A stretch of DNA of 64,000 nt from Rhodobacteraceae bacterium EL53 (lineage in GTDB: Bacteria; Pseudomonadota; Alphaproteobacteria; Rhodobacterales; Rhodobacteraceae): NCBI GenBank assembly GCA_900313015.1, contig OMPR01000013.1:62001-126000 (forward strand). Reading direction: 5' to 3'. The position numbers were made by a program, and so were the translations under genes. Under the pieces are notes generated by a model. The model was not told the origin of the DNA. It made no database searches and worked only from the letters and a program-made list of their open reading frames with translations. Positions 24,812 through 34,426 of this stretch are shown in pieces (position 1 is the stretch's first letter; each line of letters opens with the position of its first letter).

Positions 24812-25690
24812 ATGGACAACTGGGATGAGGTGCGGACCGCGTATCAGGTCGCGCGGATGGGAACCGTCAGTGGCGCTGCCGAGGTTCTGGGGGTGCATCA
24901 TGCAACTGTGATCCGACATATTGATGCGATCGAGGCACGCTTGGCGGTAAAACTGTTTCAGCGCCATGCGCGGGGATACACACCGACCGAGGCCGGTAAG
25001 GATCTGTTGCGTGTCGCGCAGGCCACGGACGACCAATTCAGTCAGTTGGTTGGACGACTCAAAGGGCAGGGGGATGATGTTTCGGGCGAGCTGGTGGTCA
25101 CTTCGCTGGCGTCTTTTGCCCCGTTGCTTGTGTCGGCCCTGGCGGATTTCCAACGTGAACATCCGGGGCTGATCGTACGCTACCTGACCGGGGATCGCTT
25201 GTTTCGTTTGGAATATGGCGAGGCGCATGTGGCGATCAGGGCTGGCGCTGCGCCTGATCAACCCGACAATGTTGTGCAACCCTTTTTGGAGCATAACGTG
25301 GGCTTGTACGCGAGCGCTGACTATATCGCCCGTCACGGGCAACCGAATGGGTTCGAAGAATTCAGCAAGCATTTTTTCATCGGCAATGACGATGAAAACA
25401 GCCGCGCGCCGTTTACGCGGTGGCTGCGCGCGCATGTCCCTGCCGAGGCGATCACCTTTCGCTGTTCCAACGGGTTCACCATGCAAGAGGCGGTTCTGGC
25501 GGGGGCTGGCATCGGCTTCATGTCCAAGTGGGAGGCCGAGCGTCACGCGAATTTGGTTGAGGTCATGGCTCCACAGCCGGATTGGGCAGGTACCCTGTGG
25601 TTGGTGACGCATGTGGATCTGCATCGCACCACCAAGGTTCAGACCTTTCTCAAATTCATTAAAGAACGATCCAAAGGTTGGTCCCTATGA
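24812..25690 (+). CDS. LysR-family regulator (likely of azoR)
   Basis: 292 residues. N-terminal winged helix: AYQVARMGTVSGAAEVLGVHHATVIRHI, then a substrate-binding domain beginning around residue 95. ATG 24812 sits directly after an in-frame GTG at 24809 and behind AAAGG. It overlaps the EamA gene start by four bases. Divergence from azoR plus the shared palindrome suggests it senses quinone or electrophile stress; inference only. Confidence 0.88.
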   Translation: MDNWDEVRTAYQVARMGTVSGAAEVLGVHHATVIRHIDAIEARLAVKLFQRHARGYTPTEAGKDLLRVAQATDDQFSQLVGRLKGQGDDVSGELVVTSLASFAPLLVSALADFQREHPGLIVRYLTGDRLFRLEYGEAHVAIRAGAAPDQPDNVVQPFLEHNVGLYASADYIARHGQPNGFEEFSKHFFIGNDDENSRAPFTRWLRAHVPAEAITFRCSNGFTMQEAVLAGAGIGFMSKWEAERHANLVEVMAPQPDWAGTLWLVTHVDLHRTTKVQTFLKFIKERSKGWSL

Positions 25691-26598
25691 CCCCACAAAC
25701 ACGTGGCCATTTGGCGATGCTGTCTTTTTCCGCATTAGTCGCGGGCAGCTTTTCGCTCGGATCTTTGGTCGCGAACGAGATTGCACCGTTGGCCTTGAAC
25801 GCAGCGCGGTTTGCGATAGCGGCGGTTGTGATTGGTGGCGTTGCTTTGGCGACCACGGGGTTGCCGCGCAGCGCTGCGCGCGCGCCATGGCGCTATGTGA
25901 TTCTGGGCGGGCTGTTCGCGGTCTATTTCGTGTTGATGTTCGAGGGATTGAAAACGGCACCGCCAGTCAGTGCGGCGGCCGTGTTTACGCTGACGCCGAT
26001 CATGGCGGCGATTGCTGGGTGGGTTTTGTTGCGACAGGTCACAACACCTTGGATGGCGTTGGCCTTGGCGATTGGGGCGGCTGGGGCACTCTGGGTGATT
26101 TTCCGGGCCGACTTCGCTGCGTTGCGCGCGTTTGAAATTGGGCAGGGTGAAATCATCTATTTCTGGGGCTGTGCGGCCCACGCGATCTACACGCCTATGG
26201 TGCGTAAACTGAACCGCGGAGAGCCTGCGGTGGTGTTCAGTTTTGGCATGATGGTGGCGGGGTGTCTGATTTTGGTTGTGTACGGCTGGAACGATATCTG
26301 GGCCACCGATTGGCTGAACCTGCCGATGATCGTGTGGATCGGTCTGTTTTACGTGGCTTTGTTCGCCAGCGCAGCGACCTTTGTGTTGTTGCAGTTTGCG
26401 ACGCTGCATCTGCCATCGGCTAAGGTGATGGCTTATACCTACCTGACACCGACTTGGGTCATTATCTGGGAGATGGCTCTGGGCAATGGGGCGCCGACAG
26501 GGCTGGTTCTGATCGGCATTGTGATGACAGTGATTGCTTTGATTATGTTGTTAGAGCCCGCAGGGGAACCCGCAACTCAGGCTGTGCAGGACACCTGA
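25687..26598 (+). CDS. EamA-family (DMT) transporter
   Basis: 303 residues with about ten hydrophobic segments in two five-helix repeats (first repeat about 8-140, second about 155-290). PPVSAAAVFTLTPIMAAIAGW and LPSAKVMAYTYLTPTWVIIWE mark the ends of the repeats. ATG overlaps the LysR stop (ATGA) with AAAGG upstream, so it is co-translated with the regulator and may export the compound it senses. Confidence 0.87.
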   Translation: MTPQTRGHLAMLSFSALVAGSFSLGSLVANEIAPLALNAARFAIAAVVIGGVALATTGLPRSAARAPWRYVILGGLFAVYFVLMFEGLKTAPPVSAAAVFTLTPIMAAIAGWVLLRQVTTPWMALALAIGAAGALWVIFRADFAALRAFEIGQGEIIYFWGCAAHAIYTPMVRKLNRGEPAVVFSFGMMVAGCLILVVYGWNDIWATDWLNLPMIVWIGLFYVALFASAATFVLLQFATLHLPSAKVMAYTYLTPTWVIIWEMALGNGAPTGLVLIGIVMTVIALIMLLEPAGEPATQAVQDT

Positions 26599-26695
26599 TC
26601 ACATCTGCTTAATCCAGACGTCTTTTGGCTGGGATGGGTCTGAGGGATCGGCTAGGCTTTGTGCAGTTTGTCGTTCTTTTGTATTGGATACTCTT

Positions 26696-27025
26696 ATGAA
26701 ATCTCTCTTTGTGTTGACTGCTATGACCTTGGGTTTTGCCACAACGTCTGCTGTTGCTGATGAAGCCTGCGCGTGGGCTGGCGGCGCTTATTCCTTTAAT
26801 GATCACGGGATCTATGGCGATTTCACTGTGAACGCAGATTGCACTGAAATGGTTTGGAGCCGGTTGTCGGATGGATCTGAAACCTCTGCGCTGACACGAT
26901 CCAAGCAGGGCTGGAAAGGTGAGCTGGACAAGGCGGATTTCGAGCTGTTGGAAAATGGCCATAGCCTGCGGCTGACTGGCAACGGCGGCGTGATGCGCTC
27001 TTCCAAAGCAAAGCGCACGAACTAA
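26696..27025 (+). CDS. Small secreted protein, unknown
   Basis: 109 residues with a clear signal peptide (MKSLFVLTAMTLGFATTSAVA) and a mature part of about 87 residues with two Cys (ACAW, NADCTEM), likely a disulfide. GGAT lies upstream of ATG 26696. No domain recognised. Lone gene, convergent with an ArsR regulator; a short GGCC-rich stem (27056-27077) lies between them. Confidence 0.6.
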   Translation: MKSLFVLTAMTLGFATTSAVADEACAWAGGAYSFNDHGIYGDFTVNADCTEMVWSRLSDGSETSALTRSKQGWKGELDKADFELLENGHSLRLTGNGGVMRSSKAKRTN

Positions 27026-27088
27026 GCGGCACTGATCGCATCTTAAATACTGTCGCGGGCCGTTTAACGGTGGCCCGTGATGTGTTGG

Positions 27089-27421
27089 TTAGGGCTGGGG
27101 TTGATCCAGTTCTTCCTCCAAGAACCGTTCGAATGCATCTAGGTTCACAGGTTCGAATTGACCAAAGCCCTGCATCCAGACCGACGCCGCGCGCATGGCG
27201 TCGGGTTGCAATTTGCACCATTTCACCCGGCCGCGTTTTTCCTGAGCGATCAACCCTGCGCGGGTCAGTATCACCAGATGCTTTGAAATGGCCGCCAACG
27301 ACATTTCAAAAGGTTCAGCCACATCGGTCACGGCCATGTCATCCTCGAGCAACATGGCGAGGATGGCGCGGCGTGTTGGATCGGCAAGCGCTGCAAAAAC
27401 AGTATCAAGGGCATCGGACAT
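27089..27421 (-). CDS. ArsR-family transcriptional regulator
   Basis: 110 residues. FAALADPTRRAILAMLLEDDMAVTDV and the recognition helix SLAAISKHLVILTRAGLI, wing EKRGRVKWCKL. It lacks the metal-binding Cys motif of SmtB/ArsR sensors and fits the SdpR-like group often paired with SRPBCC/AHSA1 proteins; none is adjacent here. Target unknown. Confidence 0.87.
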   Translation of the reverse strand: MSDALDTVFAALADPTRRAILAMLLEDDMAVTDVAEPFEMSLAAISKHLVILTRAGLIAQEKRGRVKWCKLQPDAMRAASVWMQGFGQFEPVNLDAFERFLEEELDQPQP

Positions 27422-27460
27422 AGAACCGTCTTACCCTGCTCAGCGCTTGGCCGAAAGGGT

Positions 27461-27685
27461 TCAGAGCATGGGGTGGCGTTGGGTCTGGGATGGGAATTGA
27501 TGGCGTCTGAGATCCCGGTCGAATTGTGACAGGCCAATGTCGTTGGCCATTTTTTCGGTAGGGGGCAGGTCCCCGGTACCCAATTCGCGCGGCTTGTTGG
27601 AAAGCCTGTTGGAAAGAAAGACGCGCAGCTTGTGCCAGATAGTTTCGTTTTTCACACGTATCATTGTGTATGATGTCATGGTCAT
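27461..27685 (-). CDS. Small basic protein, unknown (DUF1127-like hint)
   Basis: 74 residues, strong AAGGAG ribosome site before ATG 27685, so expression is likely. The central part is basic; near the end ANDIGLSQFDRDLRR recalls the DIGL-x-R-x-D motif of DUF1127 small RNA-associated proteins, though the overall match is weak. Divergent from a LysR gene. Function unknown. Confidence 0.55.
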   Translation of the reverse strand: MTMTSYTMIRVKNETIWHKLRVFLSNRLSNKPRELGTGDLPPTEKMANDIGLSQFDRDLRRHQFPSQTQRHPML

Positions 27686-27791
27686 GGCGCGTCTCCTTAC
27701 GTTTGATTTCCATGTTTATATGGGTGATGTTCGCGCGGTTGACAAAATCAATTGCTTAACGTGTCATGTGCAAAAAAAGCACAGGTATGAT

Positions 27792-28691
27792 ATGGGACGT
27801 CCTCTTCCTCCCCTTAACGCTCTGCGCGCCTTCGAAGCGGCTGGGCGGCACGAAAGCTTTAGCAGGGCCGCCGAGGAGCTGTCGGTGAGCCATTCCGCGA
27901 TCAGTCGCCATGTGCGGGGACTCGAGGATCGTCTGGGCGTTGCCTTGTTTCGCGATCTGCCACGGGGGCTGGAGTTAAGTCAGGCAGGCCGTAGTTACCT
28001 GTTGCGCGTGACGGCGGCGCTGGATCTGATCTCGGACGCGACCGAAGAGTTGGGCGAAACCCCAGAGGGGCAAATCACCATCAGCAGCGAGCCGTTATTC
28101 GCGCGCAAGGTTCTGTTGCCCCGGCTGGCGCGGTTTTATGATCAGTTCCCTGATGTCGAGGTGCGGGTGGAAGCCAGCGATGCCCTGGCCGATGTGGAGC
28201 GGTATGAGGCGGACCTTGCCCTTCGCTTTGCGTTTCGCGGAACGTTGGATGCGCCATCAGATCTGATTAGCGATACGCCGCTCTATGTGTATGCGGCCCC
28301 CGGGTTGCGACCGCAGGGGTGGTCTGACCCGGCAGAGGTGCTGAATTACCGCCGGTACAAAGACCGCGAGTCTGAAGTTTGGCAACGCTGGGGACGGTTG
28401 GCTGGTTTGGGTGACGGCATCATTCCAGAAGAGCGGTGGCGAATGGGAACCAGTCTCGCGATCGAGGCCGCTGTGCAAGGGCACGGGGTCTATTTGGGCG
28501 GAGCGGAATGTGCAGTGAATGATTGTCAGGCAGGCCGTTTGGAGCCGTGTTTCGATATTGGCCTGCGCGAGGGCGCGATGCGACTGGTTCAGGGCACGCA
28601 AATCAGGCGTCGCAAAGCGGTGCGCGCCTTTCGCGAATGGTTTCTGGATGAGACGGCTGATTTGCGGGGCTGGCCCTGCTCTGAGGGTTAA
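27792..28691 (+). CDS. LysR-family regulator, GcvA-like
   Basis: 299 residues starting MGRPLPPLNALRAFEAAGRHESFSRAAEEL, the GcvA/AmpR-type opening. HTH followed by a substrate domain with SSEPLFARKVLLPRLARFYD. ATG 27792 chosen because the family begins here; the open frame extends far upstream but without homology. A small palindrome TGTGC-a7-GCACA (27767-27783) just upstream may be an autoregulatory site. Next to a small divergent gene; target unknown. Confidence 0.88.
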   Translation: MGRPLPPLNALRAFEAAGRHESFSRAAEELSVSHSAISRHVRGLEDRLGVALFRDLPRGLELSQAGRSYLLRVTAALDLISDATEELGETPEGQITISSEPLFARKVLLPRLARFYDQFPDVEVRVEASDALADVERYEADLALRFAFRGTLDAPSDLISDTPLYVYAAPGLRPQGWSDPAEVLNYRRYKDRESEVWQRWGRLAGLGDGIIPEERWRMGTSLAIEAAVQGHGVYLGGAECAVNDCQAGRLEPCFDIGLREGAMRLVQGTQIRRRKAVRAFREWFLDETADLRGWPCSEG

Positions 28692-28890
28692 TCAACCTTT
28701 TGGTTGAATATGGGAATTCGGGGGTGTTGGCGCAAACAGGGGCTGCGGCAGGTTGACCGGTGGCAAAATGACTGTCTCAGAATCGTTTATTTTCAATGTG
28801 TTACAATGTCTTCAGTTGCGCCATTACGGTCGTTGACTCTGAGGGCCCAGACCCTTAGCACCATCCCTAAGACAGCATGAGGAATGTCCG

Positions 28891-29220
28891 TTGACTGATG
28901 ACCACCAAAAGCAGCGCATGACGCAGCTTGAGGCGCGGATCTCAGCGGCCAAAAAGTTGCAAGAGCCGACGCCTCGCGCTGACGAACACTATTCCCAAGC
29001 CAATCTGGCCTGGAGAATGGTAATTGAATTAGTCGCCGGTCTTGGGATCGGCTTTGGCATCGGATACGGGCTGGACCTTTGGTTAGGAACGCTGCCCATC
29101 TTCATGGTGCTGTTTGTAATGCTGGGGCTTGCAGCCGGGGTGAAGACAATGCTCCGCAGCGCGCAAGAGATCCAAGAGAAGAAATTGGCCGAAGAGGCCG
29201 AGAGAGACGAGAGGGACTAG
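28891..29220 (+). CDS. atpI: ATP synthase protein I (AtpI/AtpZ type)
   Basis: 109 residues: charged N-terminus, two membrane segments ([21 protein letters not shown] and [16 protein letters not shown]), charged C-terminal tail. TTG start at 28891 behind GAGGAA. It assists c-ring assembly and Mg uptake and leads the F0 operon; the F1 genes are not in the window. Confidence 0.88.
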   Translation: MTDDHQKQRMTQLEARISAAKKLQEPTPRADEHYSQANLAWRMVIELVAGLGIGFGIGYGLDLWLGTLPIFMVLFVMLGLAAGVKTMLRSAQEIQEKKLAEEAERDERD

Positions 29221-29223
29221 AAC

Positions 29224-29982
29224 GTGGCAAGCGACGCATCAGCCGCCGAGGGAAGCAGCCTGGTATTCCACCCGATGGATCAGTTCATCGTTAAGCCATT
29301 GTTTGGTGACGGTGCAATTGCCTGGTACACCCCGACCAACGTGACCTTGTGGTTGGCTCTTTCCATCGTAGCCATTATTGCGCTGCTGGTTCTGGGCACG
29401 TCCAAGCGTGCGGTTGTTCCTACACGGACACAGTCGATCGCGGAATTGGCGTACGGCTTCATCTACAAGATGCTGGAAGACATCTGTGGCAAAGAAGGGG
29501 TGAAGTATTTCCCTTATGTCATGACGCTTTTCATGTTCATCGTATCAGCCAACTTCCTGGGCTTGCTGCCCATGTCGTTCACCACCACATCGCATTTTGC
29601 TGTGACAGCAGTTCTCGCACTGGCCGTCTTCTTGACCGTGACCGTGCTGGGCTTTGTCAAAAACGGCGCCGCATTCCTGGGCTTGTTCTGGGTTGGCAGC
29701 GCGCCTTTGGCTCTGCGTCCAATTCTGGCGATCATCGAACTGATCTCGTACTTCGTGCGCCCCGTTAGCCACTCCATTCGTTTGGCGGGTAACGTTATGG
29801 CCGGTCACGCCGTGATCAAGGTTTTCGCAGGCTTCGCCGCAATCGGCGCCATCGCACCCGTATCTATCGCAGCAATCACTGCAATGTACGGTCTCGAAAT
29901 TCTCGTAGCCTTTATTCAGGCTTACGTGTTCACCATTCTGACCTGTGTGTATCTCAAGGACGCTCTGCATCCGTCGCACTAA
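29224..29982 (+). CDS. atpB: ATP synthase F0 subunit a
   Basis: 252 residues with about five membrane helices. [20 protein letters not shown] carries the essential Arg of the proton path, and [21 protein letters not shown] is the conserved C-terminal helix. GTG start at 29224, behind GAGAGGGA, 3 bases after the atpI stop. Confidence 0.96.
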   Translation: MASDASAAEGSSLVFHPMDQFIVKPLFGDGAIAWYTPTNVTLWLALSIVAIIALLVLGTSKRAVVPTRTQSIAELAYGFIYKMLEDICGKEGVKYFPYVMTLFMFIVSANFLGLLPMSFTTTSHFAVTAVLALAVFLTVTVLGFVKNGAAFLGLFWVGSAPLALRPILAIIELISYFVRPVSHSIRLAGNVMAGHAVIKVFAGFAAIGAIAPVSIAAITAMYGLEILVAFIQAYVFTILTCVYLKDALHPSH

Positions 29983-30036
29983 GGTTCTGAACTCTAACTA
30001 TTACTTATTCAACTTCCCATCGTAAGGAGAAATCTC

Positions 30037-30261
30037 ATGGAAGGCGATCTCGCACACATCGGCGCAGGCCTGGCAGCAATCGGTTCCGGCGCAGCCGCTA
30101 TCGGTGTTGGTAACGTAGCTGGTAACTTCTTGGCCGGCGCTCTGCGCAACCCATCGGCAGCCGCAAGCCAGACAGCGACCCTGTTCATTGGTATCGCGTT
30201 TGCAGAAGCACTGGGCATCTTCTCGTTCCTGGTAGCTCTGCTGCTGATGTTCGCTGTCTAA
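30037..30261 (+). CDS. atpE: ATP synthase F0 subunit c
   Basis: 74 residues, two-helix hairpin. The polar loop contains ALRNPSA and the proton-carrying carboxylate is Glu58 in [18 protein letters not shown] ribosome site. Forms the c-ring rotor. Confidence 0.97.
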   Translation: MEGDLAHIGAGLAAIGSGAAAIGVGNVAGNFLAGALRNPSAAASQTATLFIGIAFAEALGIFSFLVALLLMFAV

Positions 30262-30348
30262 GACCTTCGGGAACCAACATCCTTACGGTCAGGCAGGGCA
30301 TGACTTCATGCGCTGCCTGATGTAAGCAAAGTTTCCAAGGAGACCGAC

Positions 30349-30894
30349 ATGGCAACTGAGACCAAAGACTTCGTGAGCTCTTGCATTGATGCAGGTGGTA
30401 GCGCGGTCGGTATGCCCCAACTCTGCGGAGAGTGGATGGGCAACCAGATCTTCTGGCTCGTGGTCACGCTTGTCGTGATCTTTTTGATCCTGTCGCGCGT
30501 CGCTTTGCCCCGTATCGGGGCCATTCTGGCCGAGCGTCAGGGGACTATCACGAACGACATCGCTGCTGCTGAGGACCTGAAGGCCAAAGCGGTTGAAGCG
30601 GAAGAACTGTACAACAAAGCGCTTGCCGATGCCCGTGCGGAAGCACAGCGTATCGCAGCCGAGGCACGTGCCGAAATCCAGGTTGGTCTGGACGAAGCCA
30701 TCGCCAAAGCGGACGCTGAGATTGCTGCGAAAACTGCTGAATCGGAAAAGGCAATTGCTGATATCCGTGCCGGTGCGTTGGACAGCATCAAAGTTGTCGC
30801 AACTGACACAGCCGGTGAAATCGTCACCGCTTTGGGTGGTGCTGCAGATGAGGCAGGGGTCGCAAAAGCGGTTCAAGCCCGAGTGAAAGGATAA
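30349..30894 (+). CDS. atpF2: ATP synthase F0 subunit b'
   Basis: 181 residues. One membrane helix ([21 protein letters not shown], about 33-53) then a long alanine/glutamate-rich coiled coil. Alphaproteobacteria use two different b subunits; this first copy has a longer N-terminus and matches b'. Followed by atpF after 5 bases. Confidence 0.93.
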   Translation: MATETKDFVSSCIDAGGSAVGMPQLCGEWMGNQIFWLVVTLVVIFLILSRVALPRIGAILAERQGTITNDIAAAEDLKAKAVEAEELYNKALADARAEAQRIAAEARAEIQVGLDEAIAKADAEIAAKTAESEKAIADIRAGALDSIKVVATDTAGEIVTALGGAADEAGVAKAVQARVKG

Positions 30895-30899
30895 GAGAC

Positions 30900-31460
30900 A
30901 TGCGCAATACTCTCGCCCTTATCCTGGCTGCTGGTTTTGCAAGCCCCGCGCTTGCAGCAAGCGGTCCATTCGTTTCGCTGGGCAACACTGACTTTGTTGT
31001 TCTGATTTCATTCATCGTCTTCATCGGCGTTCTGTTCTACTTCAAAGTGCCCGGCATGATTGGTGGCGCTCTGGATAACCGGGCAACCGGAATTCAGTCG
31101 GAGTTGGACGAAGCCCGCACCCTGCGTGAAGAAGCACAGACCCTGTTGGCCTCTTATGAGCGCAAACAGCAAGAAGTGCAGACTCAAGCAGACGCGATTG
31201 TTGCTGCTGCAGGCGAGGACGCCAAACTGGCGGCCGAGCAGGCAAAAGTTGAACTGGAAGCCTCAATTGCGCGCCGTCTGGCCGCAGCTCAGGACCAGAT
31301 CGCTTCGGCAGAAGCTTCGGCAGTGAAGGAAGTCCGGGATCAAGCAATTACCATTGCTATCGCGGCTGCCAATGAAGTGATCGCCAAGCAGATGACCGCA
31401 ACAGAAGCCAACAAGCTGATCGACGCGGCTATCGACGAAGTGAACACCAAGCTGCACTAA
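30900..31460 (+). CDS. atpF: ATP synthase F0 subunit b
   Basis: 186 residues. It starts with a signal-like segment (ILAAGFASPALAA), then a membrane helix (FVVLISFIVFIGVLFYFKV) and a coiled-coil stator arm. Pairs with b' to connect a and F1. Last gene of the F0 operon, followed by a terminator. Confidence 0.93.
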   Translation: MRNTLALILAAGFASPALAASGPFVSLGNTDFVVLISFIVFIGVLFYFKVPGMIGGALDNRATGIQSELDEARTLREEAQTLLASYERKQQEVQTQADAIVAAAGEDAKLAAEQAKVELEASIARRLAAAQDQIASAEASAVKEVRDQAITIAIAAANEVIAKQMTATEANKLIDAAIDEVNTKLH

Positions 31461-31483
31461 GCTTTGTGTTCCCCGTAATTCAG

Positions 31484-31512
31484 AAAACCCGGTCCTTGTG
31501 GCCGGGTTTTTT
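31484..31512 (+). terminator. Intrinsic terminator of the F0 operon
   Basis: AAAACCCGG / CCGGGTTTT nine-base stem with a nine-base loop, then T-rich sequence on the plus strand. The opposite strand also ends in TTTT, so it may also serve the convergent LysR gene. Confidence 0.88.
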
Positions 31513-31562
31513 GGTTTTATCGGGTTTTTTACGTTGCCCGACCAAAGCCATGAAATCCAATG

Positions 31563-32471
31563 TTACTTGCCAGATGACGGGGCAGAACCCCGCAGGCGTT
31601 GACCCGAAACGCGTTGCGCTGTTTTCACAAAAGCAAGCGTTGCCGGTGAGGCGTGACGTGTATCATGCAGGGCCAAACCAACGCTGCGTTCATGACGCGG
31701 TTCCAGTGGTCTGATGTGGTATCGGTCCGTGTTTTCGATTGGGGGCAGGGCCAGTTCGGCCACCACGGCGACCCCCTCACCGCGCTCGACCATGGCGATT
31801 GTGCTCATGACCTGAGACGTGCGGAATTGAATGTTGGGAACAAGGCCCGCCTTGGAGAACACGCGACCAATGACCCCGGCCGAGCCTGCCTCGGTCATCA
31901 AAAAGGGCCTGTCACACAAATCGCGCGGTTTGATGGCCGTTTTTGATGCCAGATCGCTGTCTTTGGGTAACAGTGCAACCAGCTCATCCTGAACCAGTTC
32001 GTAGGTTTCGAACCGGTCATCAGGCAACACGACGAACCCGACATCAACGCGGCGTTCTTGGATCCATTGAGCCACTTCTTGATCTGGGCCTTCGTCAATC
32101 CGAACCTCGATCCCCGGATAGTCCTTTTTGAAAGCCTCGAGAATGGGCGGCAGCAGACGAATGGTTGAAGTCGGCCCAAAGGACCCGATGCGCAAACTAC
32201 CAAGGTTCAAGCCACGAAAGTCGGTGGCCTCTTGGCGAATGGTTTCACCAAGGCCAAGGATTTCGCGTGCACGGGGTAGCAAACGCTGGCCAATTTCGGT
32301 CAATTCAATCTGTCCGCCCTGTCGGTCAATCAGTGTTACACCCAGTTCTTTTTCAAGCGTTTTCAACGCGTGAGAGACCGCAGATTGGCTGATGCCAAGG
32401 TGCTGTGCAGTCAGGGTAAACCCGCGCAATTCTGCCAACAGAGAGAAGACTTCGAGCTGTGTGTTCGTCAT
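31563..32471 (-). CDS. LysR-family regulator (divergent from EamA transporter)
   Basis: 302 residues. HTH: LAELRGFTLTAQHLGISQSAVSHAL; substrate domain from about 90, with GSLRIGSFGPTSTIRLLPPIL. Resembles CysB/CbbR-like regulators. Start ATG 32471; two codons longer from a TTG is possible. A palindrome lies 10 bases upstream and the EamA gene is divergent, which suggests control of that transporter. Confidence 0.88.
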   Translation of the reverse strand: MTNTQLEVFSLLAELRGFTLTAQHLGISQSAVSHALKTLEKELGVTLIDRQGGQIELTEIGQRLLPRAREILGLGETIRQEATDFRGLNLGSLRIGSFGPTSTIRLLPPILEAFKKDYPGIEVRIDEGPDQEVAQWIQERRVDVGFVVLPDDRFETYELVQDELVALLPKDSDLASKTAIKPRDLCDRPFLMTEAGSAGVIGRVFSKAGLVPNIQFRTSQVMSTIAMVERGEGVAVVAELALPPIENTDRYHIRPLEPRHERSVGLALHDTRHASPATLAFVKTAQRVSGQRLRGSAPSSGK

Positions 32472-32480
32472 GAGCAAATC

Positions 32481-32500
32481 CTAATTTGACTATGAATTAG
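32481..32500. promoter_or_regulatory. Candidate LysR operator (lysR/EamA gap)
   Basis: CTAATT-tgactatg-AATTAG palindrome in the 44-base divergent gap. T-N11-A spacing is present. Likely the regulator's binding site. Confidence 0.5.
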
Positions 32501-32515
32501 CATAAGTAGGACTGA

Positions 32516-33463
32516 ATGGGAAACTCGATGCCTGGAGACGAATCAACCATGACCATGTTGCCCATACGCTCTGAAACGCCGCTATCTGCCGTCTATCTGC
32601 GCCTGACGCTGACCGCGGCGCTGTGGGCGGGAACATTTGTGGCAGGCCGTGTTGTCGCGCTTGAATTGCCGCCTTTGCCCATTGCCATTGGTCGCTTTGG
32701 GATAGCAGTTGTTGCTTTGTACCTTTGGGCACGGTGGACCGAAGGGGGCTTGCCAAGGCTAAGCCTGCGACAGCTGATGGAAACGCTTTTGTTGGGGCTC
32801 ACCGGCGTGTGCCTATACAATCTCTTTTTTCTGGTTTCGTTGTCCGAGATGCCCGCCTCGCGGACAGCGACCTTTGTTGCCCTGAATCCGGTGGTCGTGT
32901 CGCTGTTAATGTTTGCATTGTTCCGAGAGCGATTGTCCCTAAAGCGTTGGGCTGGAATTGGGCTGACCCTGCTTGGGGCCTTGTTGGTGATAAGTCGCGG
33001 AAACCTAACTGCCTTGGCCGGTGATATTGAAAGTAGTTTTGGGCGAGGCGAAATTGCGATGAGCATGGCTGTGCTAAGCTGGGCTCTATACACGATCATT
33101 GGTCGGAACGCACTTAAGGGCCTGTCCCCGCTGTCTGCGACCACCTATGCCGCGATCTGGGGGCTGGTCCTGTTGGTCGGCGCATATCTGGTTATGCCTG
33201 CACCAGATTTCCAAGATGTGGTGTCTGGCCAGGGTCTTGCGGCCATTGTGTATCTGGCAATTGGCGGAACTGTCGTGCCATTCCTCTGGTACTATCGCGG
33301 CGTTGCCGAGATCGGCCCGGCGCGCACGTCTGTGTTCACCAACCTCGTGCCCGTCTTTGGCGTTTTGTTTGGTGTGGTTTTGTTGGGCGAGCCATTGCTG
33401 ATGTCGATGATTGTAGGCGGTGGTCTGGTTGTTGCCGGACTGATCCTGACCAACCGAACCTAG
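32516..33463 (+). CDS. EamA-family (DMT) transporter
   Basis: 315 residues with about ten membrane helices. LWAGTFVAGRVVALELPPLPIAIGRF opens the first repeat, and LAIGGTVVPFLWYYRGVAEIGPARTS closes the second. Start may be 32516, 32528 or 32549; only the first dozen residues are uncertain. Export of a metabolite under the divergent LysR is inferred. Confidence 0.87.
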   Translation: MGNSMPGDESTMTMLPIRSETPLSAVYLRLTLTAALWAGTFVAGRVVALELPPLPIAIGRFGIAVVALYLWARWTEGGLPRLSLRQLMETLLLGLTGVCLYNLFFLVSLSEMPASRTATFVALNPVVVSLLMFALFRERLSLKRWAGIGLTLLGALLVISRGNLTALAGDIESSFGRGEIAMSMAVLSWALYTIIGRNALKGLSPLSATTYAAIWGLVLLVGAYLVMPAPDFQDVVSGQGLAAIVYLAIGGTVVPFLWYYRGVAEIGPARTSVFTNLVPVFGVLFGVVLLGEPLLMSMIVGGGLVVAGLILTNRT

Positions 33464-33475
33464 GGCCAGTTTGGG

Positions 33476-34249
33476 TCAGGGCGTTTTGCCTGGTCCCGTC
33501 TCATGTTCCAACCGCAGACGTGCAATGGCTTCGTTGCGTTCTGCTGCTTGCTGATCCGCAAGGCAGCTTTGTACAAAACTCAGGTGATTTTGTACGGAAT
33601 TTCGCGCTGCCTCCGGATCACGGGCCTGCAGGGCGTCGTTGATAGCTCTGTGTTGGTCCAAAATAGCCGCGCGCGTTGTGCGCTGATCGAACATGATTTT
33701 GCGATTGTAGAACACGCCTTGGCTAAGCAAATCGAACATGGATCGCATCATGTGCAGCATGACGACGTTATGACCGGCCTCAATGATCGCCATGTGAAAT
33801 TGCGCATCCAGTCGCGCCTCTTCATCGCTGTTGGCGGGGGCAGCGACCATCTTGTCAAAGATGGCTTGGATCACCTTGAGGTCACTGGCTGACCCAAGGC
33901 GCGCCGCGCGTTCTGCCGCCAACCCTTCCATGTCGCGCCGAAATGACAGGTAATCAAACACTGCCTCATCATGGGTGCGAAACAAACGCGTCAGAGCAGG
34001 GGAAAAGGCAGACCCCAAAACCTCGGCCACAAAGATCCCTGATCCTGCTTTTGCGGTGAGCAACCCTTGTTCCTGCAATTCGGATACGGCGTCGCGCAGG
34101 CTTGGGCGGGACACGCCAAGCCGTTCGGACAGTTCCCGCTCGGCGGGCAACCGTTCGCCGGGGCGCAGGATGCCCCGCAGAATTAGTTGCTCAATTTGAC
34201 GGACGACCGAGGTCGAAAGCTTCTCGGGGTGGACTTTTTGGAAAGGCAT
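33476..34249 (-). CDS. GntR-family (FadR/FCD) regulator
   Basis: 257 residues. N-terminal winged helix (LILRGILRPGERLPAERELSERLGVSRPSLRDAV) and C-terminal FCD domain with RRDMEGLAAERAARL and DAQFHMAIIEAGHN carrying metal/ligand-binding Asp and His. Start at ATG 34249 fits the family N-terminus; an ATG 15 bases earlier is possible. Divergent from an aminotransferase gene with a palindrome between, so it likely controls that gene, sensing a carboxylate. Ligand unknown. Confidence 0.88.
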   Translation of the reverse strand: MPFQKVHPEKLSTSVVRQIEQLILRGILRPGERLPAERELSERLGVSRPSLRDAVSELQEQGLLTAKAGSGIFVAEVLGSAFSPALTRLFRTHDEAVFDYLSFRRDMEGLAAERAARLGSASDLKVIQAIFDKMVAAPANSDEEARLDAQFHMAIIEAGHNVVMLHMMRSMFDLLSQGVFYNRKIMFDQRTTRAAILDQHRAINDALQARDPEAARNSVQNHLSFVQSCLADQQAAERNEAIARLRLEHETGPGKTP

Positions 34250-34315
34250 GTGGAGCTCGCACATATTGGTAAGAACATATGACCACGAGTTTGGGGGGTA
34301 CCGCAAGAGGCTGAA

Positions 34316-34334
34316 AGGTCAGAGGTTATGACCT
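34316..34334. promoter_or_regulatory. Candidate FadR-type operator
   Basis: AGGTCA-gaggtta-TGACCT, a perfect six-base palindrome between the regulator and the aminotransferase gene. A further AGGTCA half site lies at 34355-34360. TGGT-N11-ACCA also occurs at 34266-34284. Confidence 0.5.
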
Positions 34335-34426
34335 GATCACATTGTTGCAACAAAAGGTCAGCATTATTGACTTAGTTGCGGAGGGAGGTTGAATTGAGAC
34401 ATGTTTAGAAAGCCAGGAGGACTGAC

